Shown: in pieces, positions 1 to 39,439 of the stretch
How the letters are laid out: each line of letters opens with the position of its first letter
Position numbering within the stretch: the stretch's first letter is position 1
NCBI GenBank assembly: GCA_026182355.1
Contig: JAPFBL010001928.1
Coordinates: 5,031,001-5,095,000, forward strand
Length of the DNA: 64,000 nt
Direction of reading: 5' to 3'
DNA from: Hermatobates lingyangjiaoensis
Lineage: Eukaryota; Arthropoda; Insecta; Hemiptera; Hermatobatidae
Program-made: the position numbers and the translations under genes
Notes under the pieces: model-generated
Database searches by the model: none
The model's input: the letters and a program-made list of their open reading frames with translations, nothing else
Told to the model about the DNA's origin: nothing

Positions 1-2224
1 TTAAATATGTGTAAATACATTTAAATTGACCCATAAAATAAAAGTTAATATTTATATTTTTCCAGTATTTATTCCTTTAATCAGTTCTCGAACGTATTTT
101 AATTCGTTTCTTGATTACTCCATGCTTGTTTTGACATTGATTTTAATTCCATATAAACTATAAGACCTCCATTCTGAAAAGAAATATAGGACCATATAAC
201 TCTTGCAGTCCTGTCCCTTAACTCTTGCAGTTCGACCAAGCTTAAAATAATATAGGTTCGTCTCACATTGAATCTTAACTTTTTTCATTAACAGTGTTAT
301 TTTAAGTAAAGAAAATCCAAACTTAATACTAAGGTGTTGGGTTATTCATTTTTTTTTTATTATTTATTTTCGTAGTGGTACACGAGAATAGTAGTGAACT
401 AGTTTCAAATATCTTTTTTTATATCCTTTTGTTGACATATAATCCAAAATTGTAAATATTTATATGGAAATTTGGTGTACGCCTCGAACTTTTTATTAAA
501 TACTCCTTACAAAGCATTTCAACGAACATTTTTGTTTGCCGTGTTTGAGAAAAACGGAAAGGAATTCCACATTGCTTGTCGGTCCTAGGGTAGCGTCAAC
601 AGTATTATAACTATTTCTATTACTAAAGAGGTGACCCGTATTCGAAACAGAGCCAAGACTTGATGTTTTAGAACATAAAATCATTGATTGAATATGTTGC
701 AACTGAGTAAAATTATTTGTTCTATCTATTCAGCATCAACATTGAGCACGTGGTAAAAGAGTTAATGTAATGTTTTTTGTGTCAGATTAGATCGTTATTT
801 ACAAATTGTTACGTGGTATTTTACGAAGTGACTTAATAAATATATTACAAATGTTCTCCAAAAGATAGTTTATTGTACCGCTGTAGGCCAAAGTTCAATA
901 AAAACTTAATATTAAATAGAAGTTCCTGACAACTGAGAAACATTTTACTTATTTTAATAATAAAATTACCGAGAAAATAAGTAATATGTATGAGCGGATT
1001 AGTTTATCTTTAAATTGAAAACCTAATTTGAATTTCTCCTTGGTTCCATATGCAGAATTCTTTTTCATTTTAATCCAAAGTCAGCATAAATTCTTTTAAA
1101 CTTCCTGACTCTGTGGTACAATTGTTTATTATATTATTTATTACATAGTTGCTCAGCACGTAGCACGTAGTATCGTTTTCTTAGTGAATTCTAAGTCATC
1201 GATCTATTCGAGCTTAATCATTAAAGACTGTAATCCTTTAATTCGAAACTAGAAATTAACCCCTGCCATAACCTCCTTGTATTGCCATTTTGTCGTCCGT
1301 TACATCAAGACAGAATAGAGAAAGTGGAAAACCTTGAAACTTCAAATATACTTGTCTTACACACGGCAAATAGTGAAGTTCATCGAAATGCTTTGCCATT
1401 TCAACGTTTAAAACGTTTGAGATATTTCATGTCCTACTAAATTTGCATTCACAATAACTCTTCTTAAAATACATGCTTTGACTCAATTTTGTCTTATCTT
1501 CAGCACTGTTTCTAGTAGATATAAATATGTAGTTTCTATTATCTCACATTTATGATGACAGTAAATTTCTTATTTTCTTTATCAAAATTTTTTGCTTTCA
1601 TCATAGTTTTTATCCTTTTTAGTAAATAATTTTCTTCTTAGATTAAAAAAAAACGTCGTAGAAATATTGAATAGTAGTTCTGTACAATAGTCAATGGTAG
1701 TTAAGAGGGTACGAATAATGATTAGAAAGGAATAATACATATTATTGGTGGATTATATCTCACTAGGTGTTAGCTGTATACCTTCCTTTTTTTATCCTTA
1801 TTTTAATTATATTGTGTTGGTCTAATATTAGAATATTCTGTCTCGTATTGAATGATTTCCATCACAGTAGTAGATATTGTTTCTGGTTAAAAAGACATAG
1901 TTTGTTGGTAATGTTATGAAGAAACTAAACCATCTTAACTCTTCCTTTTTTAAGTCGAACTGTTCAATTTGCACAAACAGGGTTTATGAATAGGACTTTA
2001 GTTTTTCTACAAATTAATACAGTTAGTAATATATTTTAGTCATCCATGTGACCATCCTCAAGCTACATGCTTAAACAGTCGGAATGTATTTTAAACGTCG
2101 TTTTATGTATAGACATATAAGATCTCTGAAACACCACTAAATGTACATTTTAGTCATTAAGTAGTGAATTATATTACTTAACAGAATCGACCTGCAATGT
2201 TGACTCTACTGTACCATCTTGATG

Positions 2225-2490
2225 AATAACAAACGAGCATTCATCATGCATGGGAAGGTTGGCGTTTGTAGTCGCCAAAGATTGGCCCTTTGTTATACTA
2301 CATAATGAACATTTCACGGTCTGACTCCTAAATTTTGCCAAACGCAAGTGTATTTGGAGTACTTGATATCGTACAGGCTCTGAACAGACAGCTTAACGTC
2401 CTCGCCGATTGACAACGTGCTCAGGATTTTTTTCACCTTCTGTATGAATATATCGAGGACTAGAGTAGGTCTCGAAAAGCCACTGGGCTT
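2225..2490 (+). repeat. SINE-like repeat copy, diverged
   Basis: It shares blocks with 23762-24010 and 28695-28925: an ACATAATGAAC-like block, the CGTCCTCGCCGATTGACAA / ACGTGCTCAG block, a TTCACCTTCTGTATGAATA block and ATCGAGGACTAGAGTAG. Function unknown; probably an old non-autonomous retroposon. Confidence 0.5.
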
Positions 2491-3849
2491 ATCATGTAGT
2501 AGAAGGATTGTGCAAGTGGTTTTGAATTGGTTCGGATTCTTCTACGAAATAGTTTGTGATATTGTATTTCATAAGAAGCTGTAAATTATGAGTAAAGGGA
2601 TCCTTAAGTTGCTGATATATGATTATCGTCGAACAGAAAACGATATATTGGAGAGTTTCTTAATATTTTTGTTTGGGGAATTGTAACGATGCATGCTTTA
2701 TATTTTGGTACGATCCAAATCTTTGTGGATAGGTCCAAGAAGGCTTGATGATGGATACAGGAACTGACCGATATTTATTTATATAGGTCAATTATTCTAT
2801 AGTTCCTTTATTTCAAAAAAATTATGAACAATTCGAAGAATTTAGTTTATGAAGATGGGTTAGATTTCTTTCTTGTTACTCGTGTTTGGTGGATGGTTCG
2901 TTTTCTTTTTTCGTTGAGTTGGTACTTTTTTTAAATCAAACAGTTGATATGATCATTCATGGTGATCATATTATGTTGATTCACCTCATGGTGGATTTTA
3001 TTATGGAGATTTTGACTGTTTAGTACATAGGAATAAAATTAGATTATTGCTAGATCCAGAATGAGGTTGTAGCAAAATTATAATTGAAGTTGAAGTATTA
3101 TTATTACAAAAATATATAGGCTTAGTTCGTATGTCTTTCTCATATCTCGAGTTTCGAAACCGATTGAGATTTGAGGAAACGTGCATGGTTGGACGGTGTA
3201 TTTTTATTATAATAAATTTAAATCATATGAATATTTTTTACGTTTGTAGTTCGAGGATGATCATATTGATGGCATATTCATTTTTTGTAGAATTATCACA
3301 TGGGTGGCTAAAATCTATTGCTATTTACAATTGGTGACAACTAACGTCTTATAACTTAACCCTAAACACTTTTATCGGGATCTTTTCTTTTCTGGCTGGT
3401 TCCAGAACTTCAAGTTCCTGATCAGATTTAAAATAGTTTTTTCTAGTGAATTGAAAAGTTCTGAAACCGATTCAGTAAAGAAGACTGCTACATAGTATGG
3501 TTTTGGTTCTTCACAGCATTAAATTAAGTTATTTTTAATTTTGAGACCTATTATTTTATGTTAGACTTCGATTATTATATGTATAAATATGAAGTCACTC
3601 AAGTGAATTACTTTTTATGGCTTACTTCCATCAAGTCATGCATTCATATAAAAGCTATAAAATAATTCAAACAAATATTATTTTTAGTGGGTGGTGCTAT
3701 TGAAACATTCTATTTTGATCTCAGGGTTGGTTCTAGACATTTGGTTGCTTGTGCACAATCATTTCTATCGAATAAATAAAATACAAAATTTCAAACCAAA
3801 AATTCCATAATAAAACTATATGTTTATGACGTAGCAAGATATCATTATG

Positions 3850-3925
3850 GTATCACAAGGGGCCAGCTTGTAGTCTATGTTAGTTCTCTTCTGGACAGCC
3901 ACTGCAACCTAACCTAACAAGATAT
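3850..3925 (-). repeat. SINE-like repeat, 5' end only
   Basis: On the minus strand it reads TTAGGTTAGGTTGCAGTGGC followed by CTGTCC-like sequence, the same start as the copies at 23762 and 28695. Only the first roughly 70 bp are preserved. Confidence 0.5.
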
Positions 3926-6376
3926 CATTGTACTAAAAGTAAGTTCGGTTTAATTCATTATACCTCAAGTTCATGCATATCAATTTCATTTAGTAATATG
4001 TACTCAGTTGGTATAATTGCAAATTTGTTAAATTGGGAAAAGAGAATCGAATTTTTGTCTAATATAATTTTCTAATAAAAATTTGGTCAAGGAAAAAAAA
4101 TACTGGTAATCATATACAAGGATAGAACGATATAGTTATTTGGCAATATTGTGCCACAGTGTTTCCATAAGTGTGCATCTATGGCTGCCTGAGGAGTCAC
4201 TGTTTCTTCATCGACACAGTCATGACAAATTAATTAAAAATAATTATCATGTTAATAAAGACAACTTTGGTGAAACTAAAATCAATCAATTTAATACTCG
4301 TAATGGATAATAATCAAGGATGAGGCTGATGGTATGGTGAAGAGGCGGAGATGTCTCTTCCGAGATGTCTTGAGATATGGGTTTGGCATGAAATTGATAG
4401 CACAGAATTGACTGAATTTTGTATTAAAAATAAAAAAATGGAATCTTCTCTGTATAAGTTTCAGATATTTTTAATTTTATTTTTATCCTAATATTTCTGA
4501 AAAGCTTTGTTTTTATTGATCGCTGTGTTAAAAATGAGAAATCAGGAAAAAGGAAATAGGGATGTTGTGTCCGGTTTGAGAATTTGCTTAGTGATATGCA
4601 GTCGTACCCATTCCATAATTATTAAGTATAATTTAATTAATCTGGGATAAGGAATTTAAGAAATAAATAAATTTTTCTTAAATGTATCATTAATATACAT
4701 TGTTCAATAGTGCAGGCAAAGAAGCTTTATGCATTTATATTTCTCAATAACTAATAATATATTCACTAGGTTAGGAAGACGTGAAATAACCTCATTCAGA
4801 AAGGTATCGGAGACTTGGGGATATTTGTGTGCCACCGTTCTGGAATTCTAATACAGTAAATTTTCAAGAGTGCATTTAATAGCAGTTATGATTTTGTGCA
4901 GGGTAGGGAACAATTCAAGTATCGCAGAAAATCCAAATTTCGAAAGCATACTTAAAACATGTTTTAGGCCAGTTGTGAAATATGCCTTTGAATAACAATA
5001 ACTATTGTAAAAAAAAAACAAAATTGATATGATTAAAATTACAAGCTTTAGAAATCTATTTTTTAAGTAAGGCCTCATAAAATGATTACATCGTAAACAT
5101 TGAATATATTTTAGCCTCCTGAGTGCAGTGCGCAAGTATAAGATAGAACCGACCCTGTTTGATCTGTTAACGGAATCAAACCTACTACAAACACTGTCAT
5201 TCGAGTTCATAAGCTTCAAGTGGTTTAGTAGTTTTTATTAAACATTCTTTTTTTTATATATTCATAAATCGAACTGTTTCCCTAGAAACCCTTTAACTAT
5301 ACCTTCTTCTTCCAATATTTAGGCTATTTGTTCGTAAAAAGTAAAGGTGTTTCTTATCTGTATTGTTGCATAGATCATTTTCCTCCCTAGATGCTTGTTC
5401 TTCATTTTTCTGATTTTTACATTTAGTCTTTAAAGAAGAGAAAAGTTACAGTAGCACTAGTATATTCAACATTGTAGTTAATCCATCCAGATTTTACATT
5501 CGTATTATATCAGTTTCACTCATTTATCATCTATTCGTGTTTCGATGCAATATGACAGTTTAGGAGATATAACCTTATCAGCAATTACATTAATTACTGT
5601 TTAATATAAATTTTGGATACAAAATTTGCGTGAGCACGATGGTTATTACATGTCTACATAGCCAAACACCCTTTGGAATTATTCCTTGAATTAATATCTC
5701 TTAATTCTGAAAACGACACTTATTTTAAGTGTAAGCACTTTAATTTTCTTTAAAAAATTATTTAAATATGATTACCTTTACTTTTTAAAAGTAATTTGAC
5801 TAGATTTTTAATGACACTTCAGTGGTAATATTAAAAAAAATGAAAAAAAAGGTTTTTTTAGAATAGAATATAACCTTGTACATTTTTGTATCAAGGTCAA
5901 GTGCATATTAAATAATTTTAGTGATCTCCTAAAACTTATTGATTTGTAGCCCACCTTACTCTAGTCTTAATTTGTTTACCATAGTTCCAATTATAAAAAA
6001 TTAAAAAAAAAGTGTTTTAGAAAACATTACTGCTACAACTCTAGCAGTTTTATAAATATTTAATTCTCTTTTTTATTATGTTGTAAAATAATTTCGCTAT
6101 TTTTGATCCCTGTGAATTTTATTAAACAATTATCAACGTTGCAATAAATGATTTTTTTTTTAATTCTTCCGAAAGTATTCTTTTAGTAATTATCTTTTGC
6201 TTTTATTAATATAATTTTAACTTTTAATGATATAATTGATAAATTATAAGGAAAAGTTAAGGGAATTGCAATGTTGTAATTGTGTTAGAGGACATAATAG
6301 CTTTGAACAGAAGACTGTTTGTTGACTTTAAATTATTTGGATATATGTTTAATTCGTGGCGCTGCTTTTGTCACAG

Positions 6377-33269
<26,893 letters not shown>

Positions 33270-33500
33270 CTCTGCTCCACAGCATGTATATACATAAACC
33301 TCTGTAAATATTATCCTATTAACTCTTTCTACCCGTTTTATTTTCTCAGACTTATTGTTCGAGTTCATTCATTGATGTTAATCTCAACCCAGGATTTATT
33401 TTACCCATTTCTATGAAAATATCAAGTACAAGTTGATGTGGCGTAATTTGAAACTTTATTTTAAATGTCATTAACATAATAAACTATTAATCTTTAGAAT
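33270..33500 (+). other. U2SURP 3' UTR with poly(A) signal
   Basis: An AATAAA hexamer lies at 33478-33483, about 210 bp after the stop codon, and is followed by A-rich then T-rich sequence. This is the most likely polyadenylation site; no transcript data were available. Confidence 0.55.
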
Positions 33501-35029
33501 AAAAAAAGAGTTTTTGAAACATCTATATGTCATTTTAAAGATGTATCAGTTGGATTTATAAAGAACTGAAACCACTGTTTTTCATCGTTCAAATAAATTG
33601 CACAATTCTTTTCAACATGAGAAAAAAAATAAGTAAAATGTTTCAAATAATTCAATCAATTCCAACTGATAAGCCGTCAGTTATCGAAGAATAAAGTTGA
33701 TCCATTAACAGTTTAAAAGCAATGTAATTTGTAATTAGCACTCTCAGGTATTTATTTAATTGCTAAAAAAGTGAAATTGTTTAATTAGTTAATTTTGTAA
33801 TTAGGGAAATGAATAAATTTTTTCCGCAAATGCTTTATTTGTTTTATATTCATATATTTTGAGCTTTCCTTCGAGATCTCAATTTGTGTAGAAAATCGAA
33901 AGAAGCCTTTGTTTGCCTTAAACTTTAGCCCTCTCTATATTAAAGTAAAAAAAAAATACAACTGTAGATTCATAATAAACAAAACTAAATTGTTTTTGTT
34001 GTTGATTGTTCCGTGAAACGTTTTGCGGAGATTCCTTCGTAAATCTCACCATAAGATTCCTCTTATTAATTGGAATATTTCTTTTTACTCCGGAAAGAAT
34101 ATCTGTGGTGGAATTAGAAAAGCATGCTGTAAAACCTTTATTTTGTCGATAGTAAAATGACAAAACACCTAACATTTTGATTTTAATTTCAGTAAGATAA
34201 AATCGAATCTTAGAATAATGTTTATTTCCTTTTTACAACTCTTTTTTACTGAAGTAATTTTTTTTTATGAAACAATCTAATAAGCCTAGTGAAATGTAAT
34301 TAAATTGTTTCATACTAGTTTCTTAAATAGATAAATTATTCTGTGTAAAGGATTTATTAATATATATTGTATGTAGTAAGTAATATAATTTTTAGAAATT
34401 GAATTTTTTTATTTACTCCTTTCATAATTCAATCTACATACAGTTTTAAAAGAAATCGTGTCGTAAATTACGATTTTAAATTCAACGAGAAACAAGGGGT
34501 TTGCACTACAATTGTTGAAAAGAATTTCGGGCAGTAGAGTTTTCAATAACTGTGTGTTATCATTGAAATTATACTTTTTACAATGATTTCATATAATAAT
34601 AAGAAAATTGTAATTAAGATTAAATATAGTTTTTATTTCTGTGCGTAGGATTGCATTGCATTAAACTTGTATGTGAAATTATTACGGGGTACTAAAAAAA
34701 GTATGATAATGATTTTAGGAATGTAAATCATTAAATTTTGTCTCACTCCAGTTTTGTTTGCTGCAAAGAACCTTTGCTCTGGGATAAAGCACAACTCTAC
34801 GTTACTGCTTTTCCTACATCTTATCTCGTTGAGTGGTGATTTATTCGCGTTTCTCAACTATTATCAAAAACACTCAATAGACTTGACACTGTGAAAAGAC
34901 ATGATCTTCGATTATCATTAGCATGCATGGAGCCAGATATAATGAAACTCGTCGAGCAGTATCAAACCACAGGAATCTTATTGAATAAGCATGGCTTTCA
35001 TTTTTTTATTCACACACTTAACTTTAACT
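33500..35029. other. Intergenic AT-rich sequence
   Basis: No gene, RNA or repeat recognised. The open frames on the minus strand (33918-34175, 34633-34857) lack any domain signature. Confidence 0.5.
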
Positions 35030-36626
35030 TTTTACTTTACTATAAGTAAAGTATAGTGATCGTGAAAAAATTCGATCACGAGATTTTGACGGAATTACAC
35101 GTTTTGAGGTCCCAGAAGTCATTTTATGAAGTTTTTTCGATGATGTCTGTGAGTGGGTGAGTGTGTTAGCATTGCTTGTTACCACGCTACGGTCCAGAAT
35201 CTTTGATGGATCAAGTTGATATTTTACACAAAAATGGGCCTCATAGGAAAGAAAATCCCTATTGTTTGGGAAGAATTATGCATGATGGGAAAGTCACTTT
35301 TTTTTTGCCAAAAACCGTTTTTTAGAAAACGTTTATTTCTCCTAAACTGATAACCCTAGAGTTTTGAAATTTTGACATAATCTTTGAGGTTACAAATGCA
35401 ACAAACGAAAAATATATTCAGAATTTTAAAACAACAGGATATATTTTTTTTCAATAAAATGTAAAAATTTTGACTTATAATTCAATCTCAAGCCTTCTGA
35501 AAGCTATACAAGCCATACTGTTTGACGGATCAAAATGAAATTATGCCTAAAAAGAGAACATTATGGGGAGAATGAGTTGAGATATTTTTTTTCAAAAATA
35601 CATTCGCTAAAGGGGCGTTACAATACGATTTCTGTTTTCAGAAAGTGTTTTTTTGACGCTAAACCGCTCATTAAAAAATAATGAAAATTGACAAAAATTG
35701 AAACGAAAAATTAGCAATTCATAAAAAAAAATCATGAAGTTTCAATTACGGGAAAAAGCAATAACGCTATAAAAACTGTTCGTTTATCCTAGACTAAGAG
35801 ATCACGTGCTATACTTTTCGAACTTTTTATATTTTTTTACATTGTTTACATTGACTTAGAAATTTTTTGAGCGAATCCACTGGGATAAAATTGATATTTA
35901 TAAAGGAACAATTTAAACTGTTTATTGGCTATGAGATGTAAGAGGAATAATATTGTGCAGGAAAATGATAATACTCACTCAGAAAAAATTCGTATATATG
36001 TTATTTGACAAAGGGGAAGGAAAGTGATCTTATTAAATACTAAGAAGCCATAAAATTTCCAGTATAATAATTCTGTAAAAAACCAAAAATGCAAAAGATA
36101 ATTCAAAATTGAAATCTTTCGTTTAGAGATTAATAAATGTAATTATCGTACATCTCTAATTATAAATCATCTTAAAACAACATTTTCTTCGCTATTTATG
36201 ATGTTTTTCAGAGAAAAAAAGGGTATTTTCCTGTTTTAAGTTTGAAAATTTTACTTTAATATTCAATGTAGAAGGCTGTCAAGTAAACGATGTAAGAAAT
36301 CCACTGGCTATTTGAACAAAAGGCATGTTCTCTTCTAGGAAATATTTCGTATCAAGAAATGTTCACTTTGGTTTTTCAAAAATGTTATTACTGCTGTAGT
36401 TATACTAATGAAATTATTTGCATCAGCTGTGTGATGTACAAAAATAAGCTTATATATTGATAAGTCCTTCAATCACTATCTTTACTACCTCAAGATTGAA
36501 AAACTAATAATCATATATCATTTAGATGTTTACGTTATGCTTAAATGAGACGTTATGTGTTATACTCTCAAGAAATTTGATATTAAGTTAATTATAGTAA
36601 AGTTGAGTGTAGGCCACTCCAGATTT
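35030..36626. mobile_element. ACTTTACTATAAGTAA-ended repeat, copy B
   Basis: About 1.6 kb, collinear with copy A, from TTTACTTTACTATAAGTAAA to GTAGGCCACTCCAGATTTT. It is immediately followed by the 157-bp satellite array. Confidence 0.75.
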
Positions 36627-36629
36627 TAT

Positions 36630-39437
36630 TTTCATAGTAGTCGTGCTAGAATAGTCAAAACGACAAGACTAATGCAGAAAATTTCTTAATTTGATAAAGT
36701 TTTTCATTTTCATGGAATTGGTTTAACAGAAGTCAAGGTGTGAACATAATATTGTAGGTGTGATGAATTTGTTATTTTTTTATATTTTCATAGTAGTTGT
36801 GTTAGAATAGTCAAAACAAGGCTAATACAGAAAATTTGATTAATTTGATAAACTTTTCCATTTTCATGGAATTGGTGTAACAGAAGTCAAGGTGTGAACA
36901 ATAATATTGTAGGTGTGGTGAATTTGTTATTTTTTTATATTTTCATAGTAGTCGTGTTAGAATAGTCAAAACGACAAGACTAATGCAGAAAATTTGCTTA
37001 ATTTGATAAACTTTTTCATTTTCATGGAATTGGTGTAAGAAAAGTCAAGGCGCGAACAAATATCTCCTAGGTGTGGTGAATTTGTTCTTTTTTTATATTT
37101 TCACAGTAGTCGTGTTAGAATAGTCAAAACGACTAGGCTAATGCATAATATTTCCTTAATTTGATCAACTTTTCCATTTTCATGGAATTGGTGTAACAGA
37201 AGTCAAGGCGTGAACAATAATATCCTAGGTGTGGTGAATTTGTCTTTTTTTATATTTTCACAGTAGTTGTGTTAGAATAGTCACAACGACTAGACCAATG
37301 CAGAAAACTTACTTAATTTGATAAAGTTTTCCATTTTTATGGAATTAGTTTAGCAGAAGTCAAGGTGTACAAATAAAATTTTAGGTGTGATGAATTTGTT
37401 ATTTTTATATATTTTAATAGTAGTTGTGTTAGAATAGTCAAAACAACTAGAGTAATGCAGAAAATTTGCTTATTTTGATAAAGTTTCCATTTTCATAGAA
37501 TTAGTTTAGCATAATTTTAGGTGTGAACATAAAATTGTAGGTGTGGTGAATTTGTTATTTTTTTAAATTTTCATAGTAGTTGTGTTAGAATAGTCAAAAC
37601 AACAAGGCAAATGCAGAAAATTTGTTTAATTTGATAAAATTTTCCAATTTCATGGAATTGGTGTAACAGAAATCAAGGTGTGAACAGTAATATTGTTGGT
37701 ATGTTGAATTTGTTCATTTTTTTTTATTTTCACAGTAGTCGTGTTAGAATAGTCAAAACGACTTGACTAATGCAGAAAATTAGCTTATTTGATAAAGTTT
37801 TTCATTTTCATGGAATTGGTTTAACAGAAGTCAAGGTGTGAACAATAATATTGTTGGTGTGTTGAATTTGTTATAATTTTTTAAATTTTCATAGTAGTTT
37901 TGTTAGAATAGTCAAAACAACAAGACTAATGCAGAAAATTTGTTTAATTTGATAAACTTTTCCATTTTCATGGAATTGGGGTAACAGAAGTCAAGGCGTG
38001 AACTATAATATCCTAGGTGTGGTGAATTTGTTCTTTTCTTATATTTTCACAGTAGTCGTGTTAGAATAGTCAAAACGACTAGGCTAATGCAGAATATATC
38101 CTTAATTTGATAAACTTTTCCATTTTCATGGAATTGGTGTAACAGAAGTCAAGGCGTGAACAATAATATCCTAGGTGTGGTGAATTTGTTCCTTTTTTAT
38201 ATTTTCACAGTAGTCGTCTTAGAATAGTCAAAACGACTTAACTAATGCAGAAAATTTGCTTATTTGATAAAGGCTTTCATTTTCATGGAATTGGTTTAAC
38301 AGAAGTCAAGGTGTGAACAATAATATTGTTAGTGTGTTGAATTTGTTATTTTTTTAAATTTTCATAGTAGTTGTGTTAGAATAGTCAAAACAACAAGGCT
38401 AATGCAGAAAATTTGTTTAATTTGATAAAATTTTCCATTTTCATGGAATTGGTGTAACAGAAATCAACCTGTGAAAAATAATATTTTTGGTGTGTTGAAT
38501 TTGTTATTTTTTTACATTTTCGTAGTAGTCGTGTTAGAATAGTCAAAACGACTTGACTAATGCAGAAAATGTGCTTATTTGATAAACTTTTCCATTTTCA
38601 TGGAATTGGTGTAACAGAAGTGAAGGCGCGATCAATAATATCCTAGGTGTGGTGAATTTGTTCTTTTTTTATATTTTCACAGTAGTCGTGTTAGAATAGT
38701 CAAAACGACTAGGCTAATGCAGAATATTTCCAATATTTGATAAAGTTTTCCATTTTCATGGAATTAGTTTAGCAGAAGTCAAGGTGTGAACAATAATATC
38801 TTAGGTGTGGTGAATTTGTTATTTTTTTATATTTTCATAGTAGTTGTTTTAGAATAGTCAAGACTACAAGACTAATGCAGAAAATTTGTTGAATTTGTTA
38901 AACTTTGCCATTTTCATGGAATTGGTGTAACAGAAGTCAAGGCGTGAGCAATAAATAATATCCTAGGTGTGGTGAATTTGTTATTTTTTTATATTTTCAT
39001 AGTAGTTGTGTTAGAATAGTCAAAACGACAAGGCTAATGCATAAAATTTGTTTAATTTGATAAACATATCCATTTTCATGGAATTGGTGTAACAGAAGTC
39101 AAGGCGTGAACAATAAATAATATTAGTTATATTCACCAACTAGGTGTGGTGAATTGGTTATTTTTTTATATTTTCACAGTAGTTGTGTTAGAATAGTCAA
39201 AACGACAAGACTAATGAAGAAAATTTGTTTAATTTGATTAACTTTCCCATTTTCATGGCCTTGGTGTAACAGAAGTCAAGGCGTGTACAATAATATCGTA
39301 GGTGTGGTGAATTTGTTATTTTTTTATATTTTCATAGTAGTTGTGTTAGAATAGTCAAAACGACAAGGCTAATGCATAAAATTTGTTTAATTTGATAAAC
39401 ATATCCATTTTCATGGAATTGGTGTAACAGAAGTCAA
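36630..39437. repeat. Satellite array, 18 copies of about 157 bp
   Basis: A unit with AGTAGT(T/C)GTGTTAGAATAG, TCAAAACGAC, ATGGAATTGGTGTAACAGAA and GGTGTGGTGAATTTGTTATT repeats 18 times. Unit starts lie near 36635, 36791, 36946, 37104, 37261, 37418, 37574, 37733, 37892, 38050, 38208, 38365, 38523, 38680, 38838, 39000, 39177 and 39335. Spacing is 155-162 bp except one of 177. Two unit subtypes (TCATAGTAGTT and TCACAGTAGTC) are intermixed. No coding potential. Confidence 0.95.
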
Positions 39438-39439
39438 TG

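Larger units (their letters stand above)
1..6376 (+). other. U2SURP intron, upstream part; no exon found
   Basis: AT-rich sequence without coding-like segments. I looked for the RRM and the proline-rich linker that precede the SURP module in the family and saw none. It holds two relics of the SINE-like repeat (2225-2490 and 3850-3925). The open frames here are short and have no family signature. Confidence 0.6.

Noticed and set aside
4848..5219. 123-codon minus-strand open frame as a gene
   Set aside because: AT-rich composition, no recognisable domain, lies in a U2SURP intron; length is within chance for such a window.
1..6376. Further upstream U2SURP exons (RRM, proline-rich linker)
   Set aside because: No stretch with the expected peptides, phase or codon-like composition was found; they presumably precede the window.
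36630..39437. CRISPR-like array
   Set aside because: Eukaryotic sequence; units are contiguous 157-bp monomers without unique spacers, hence satellite DNA.
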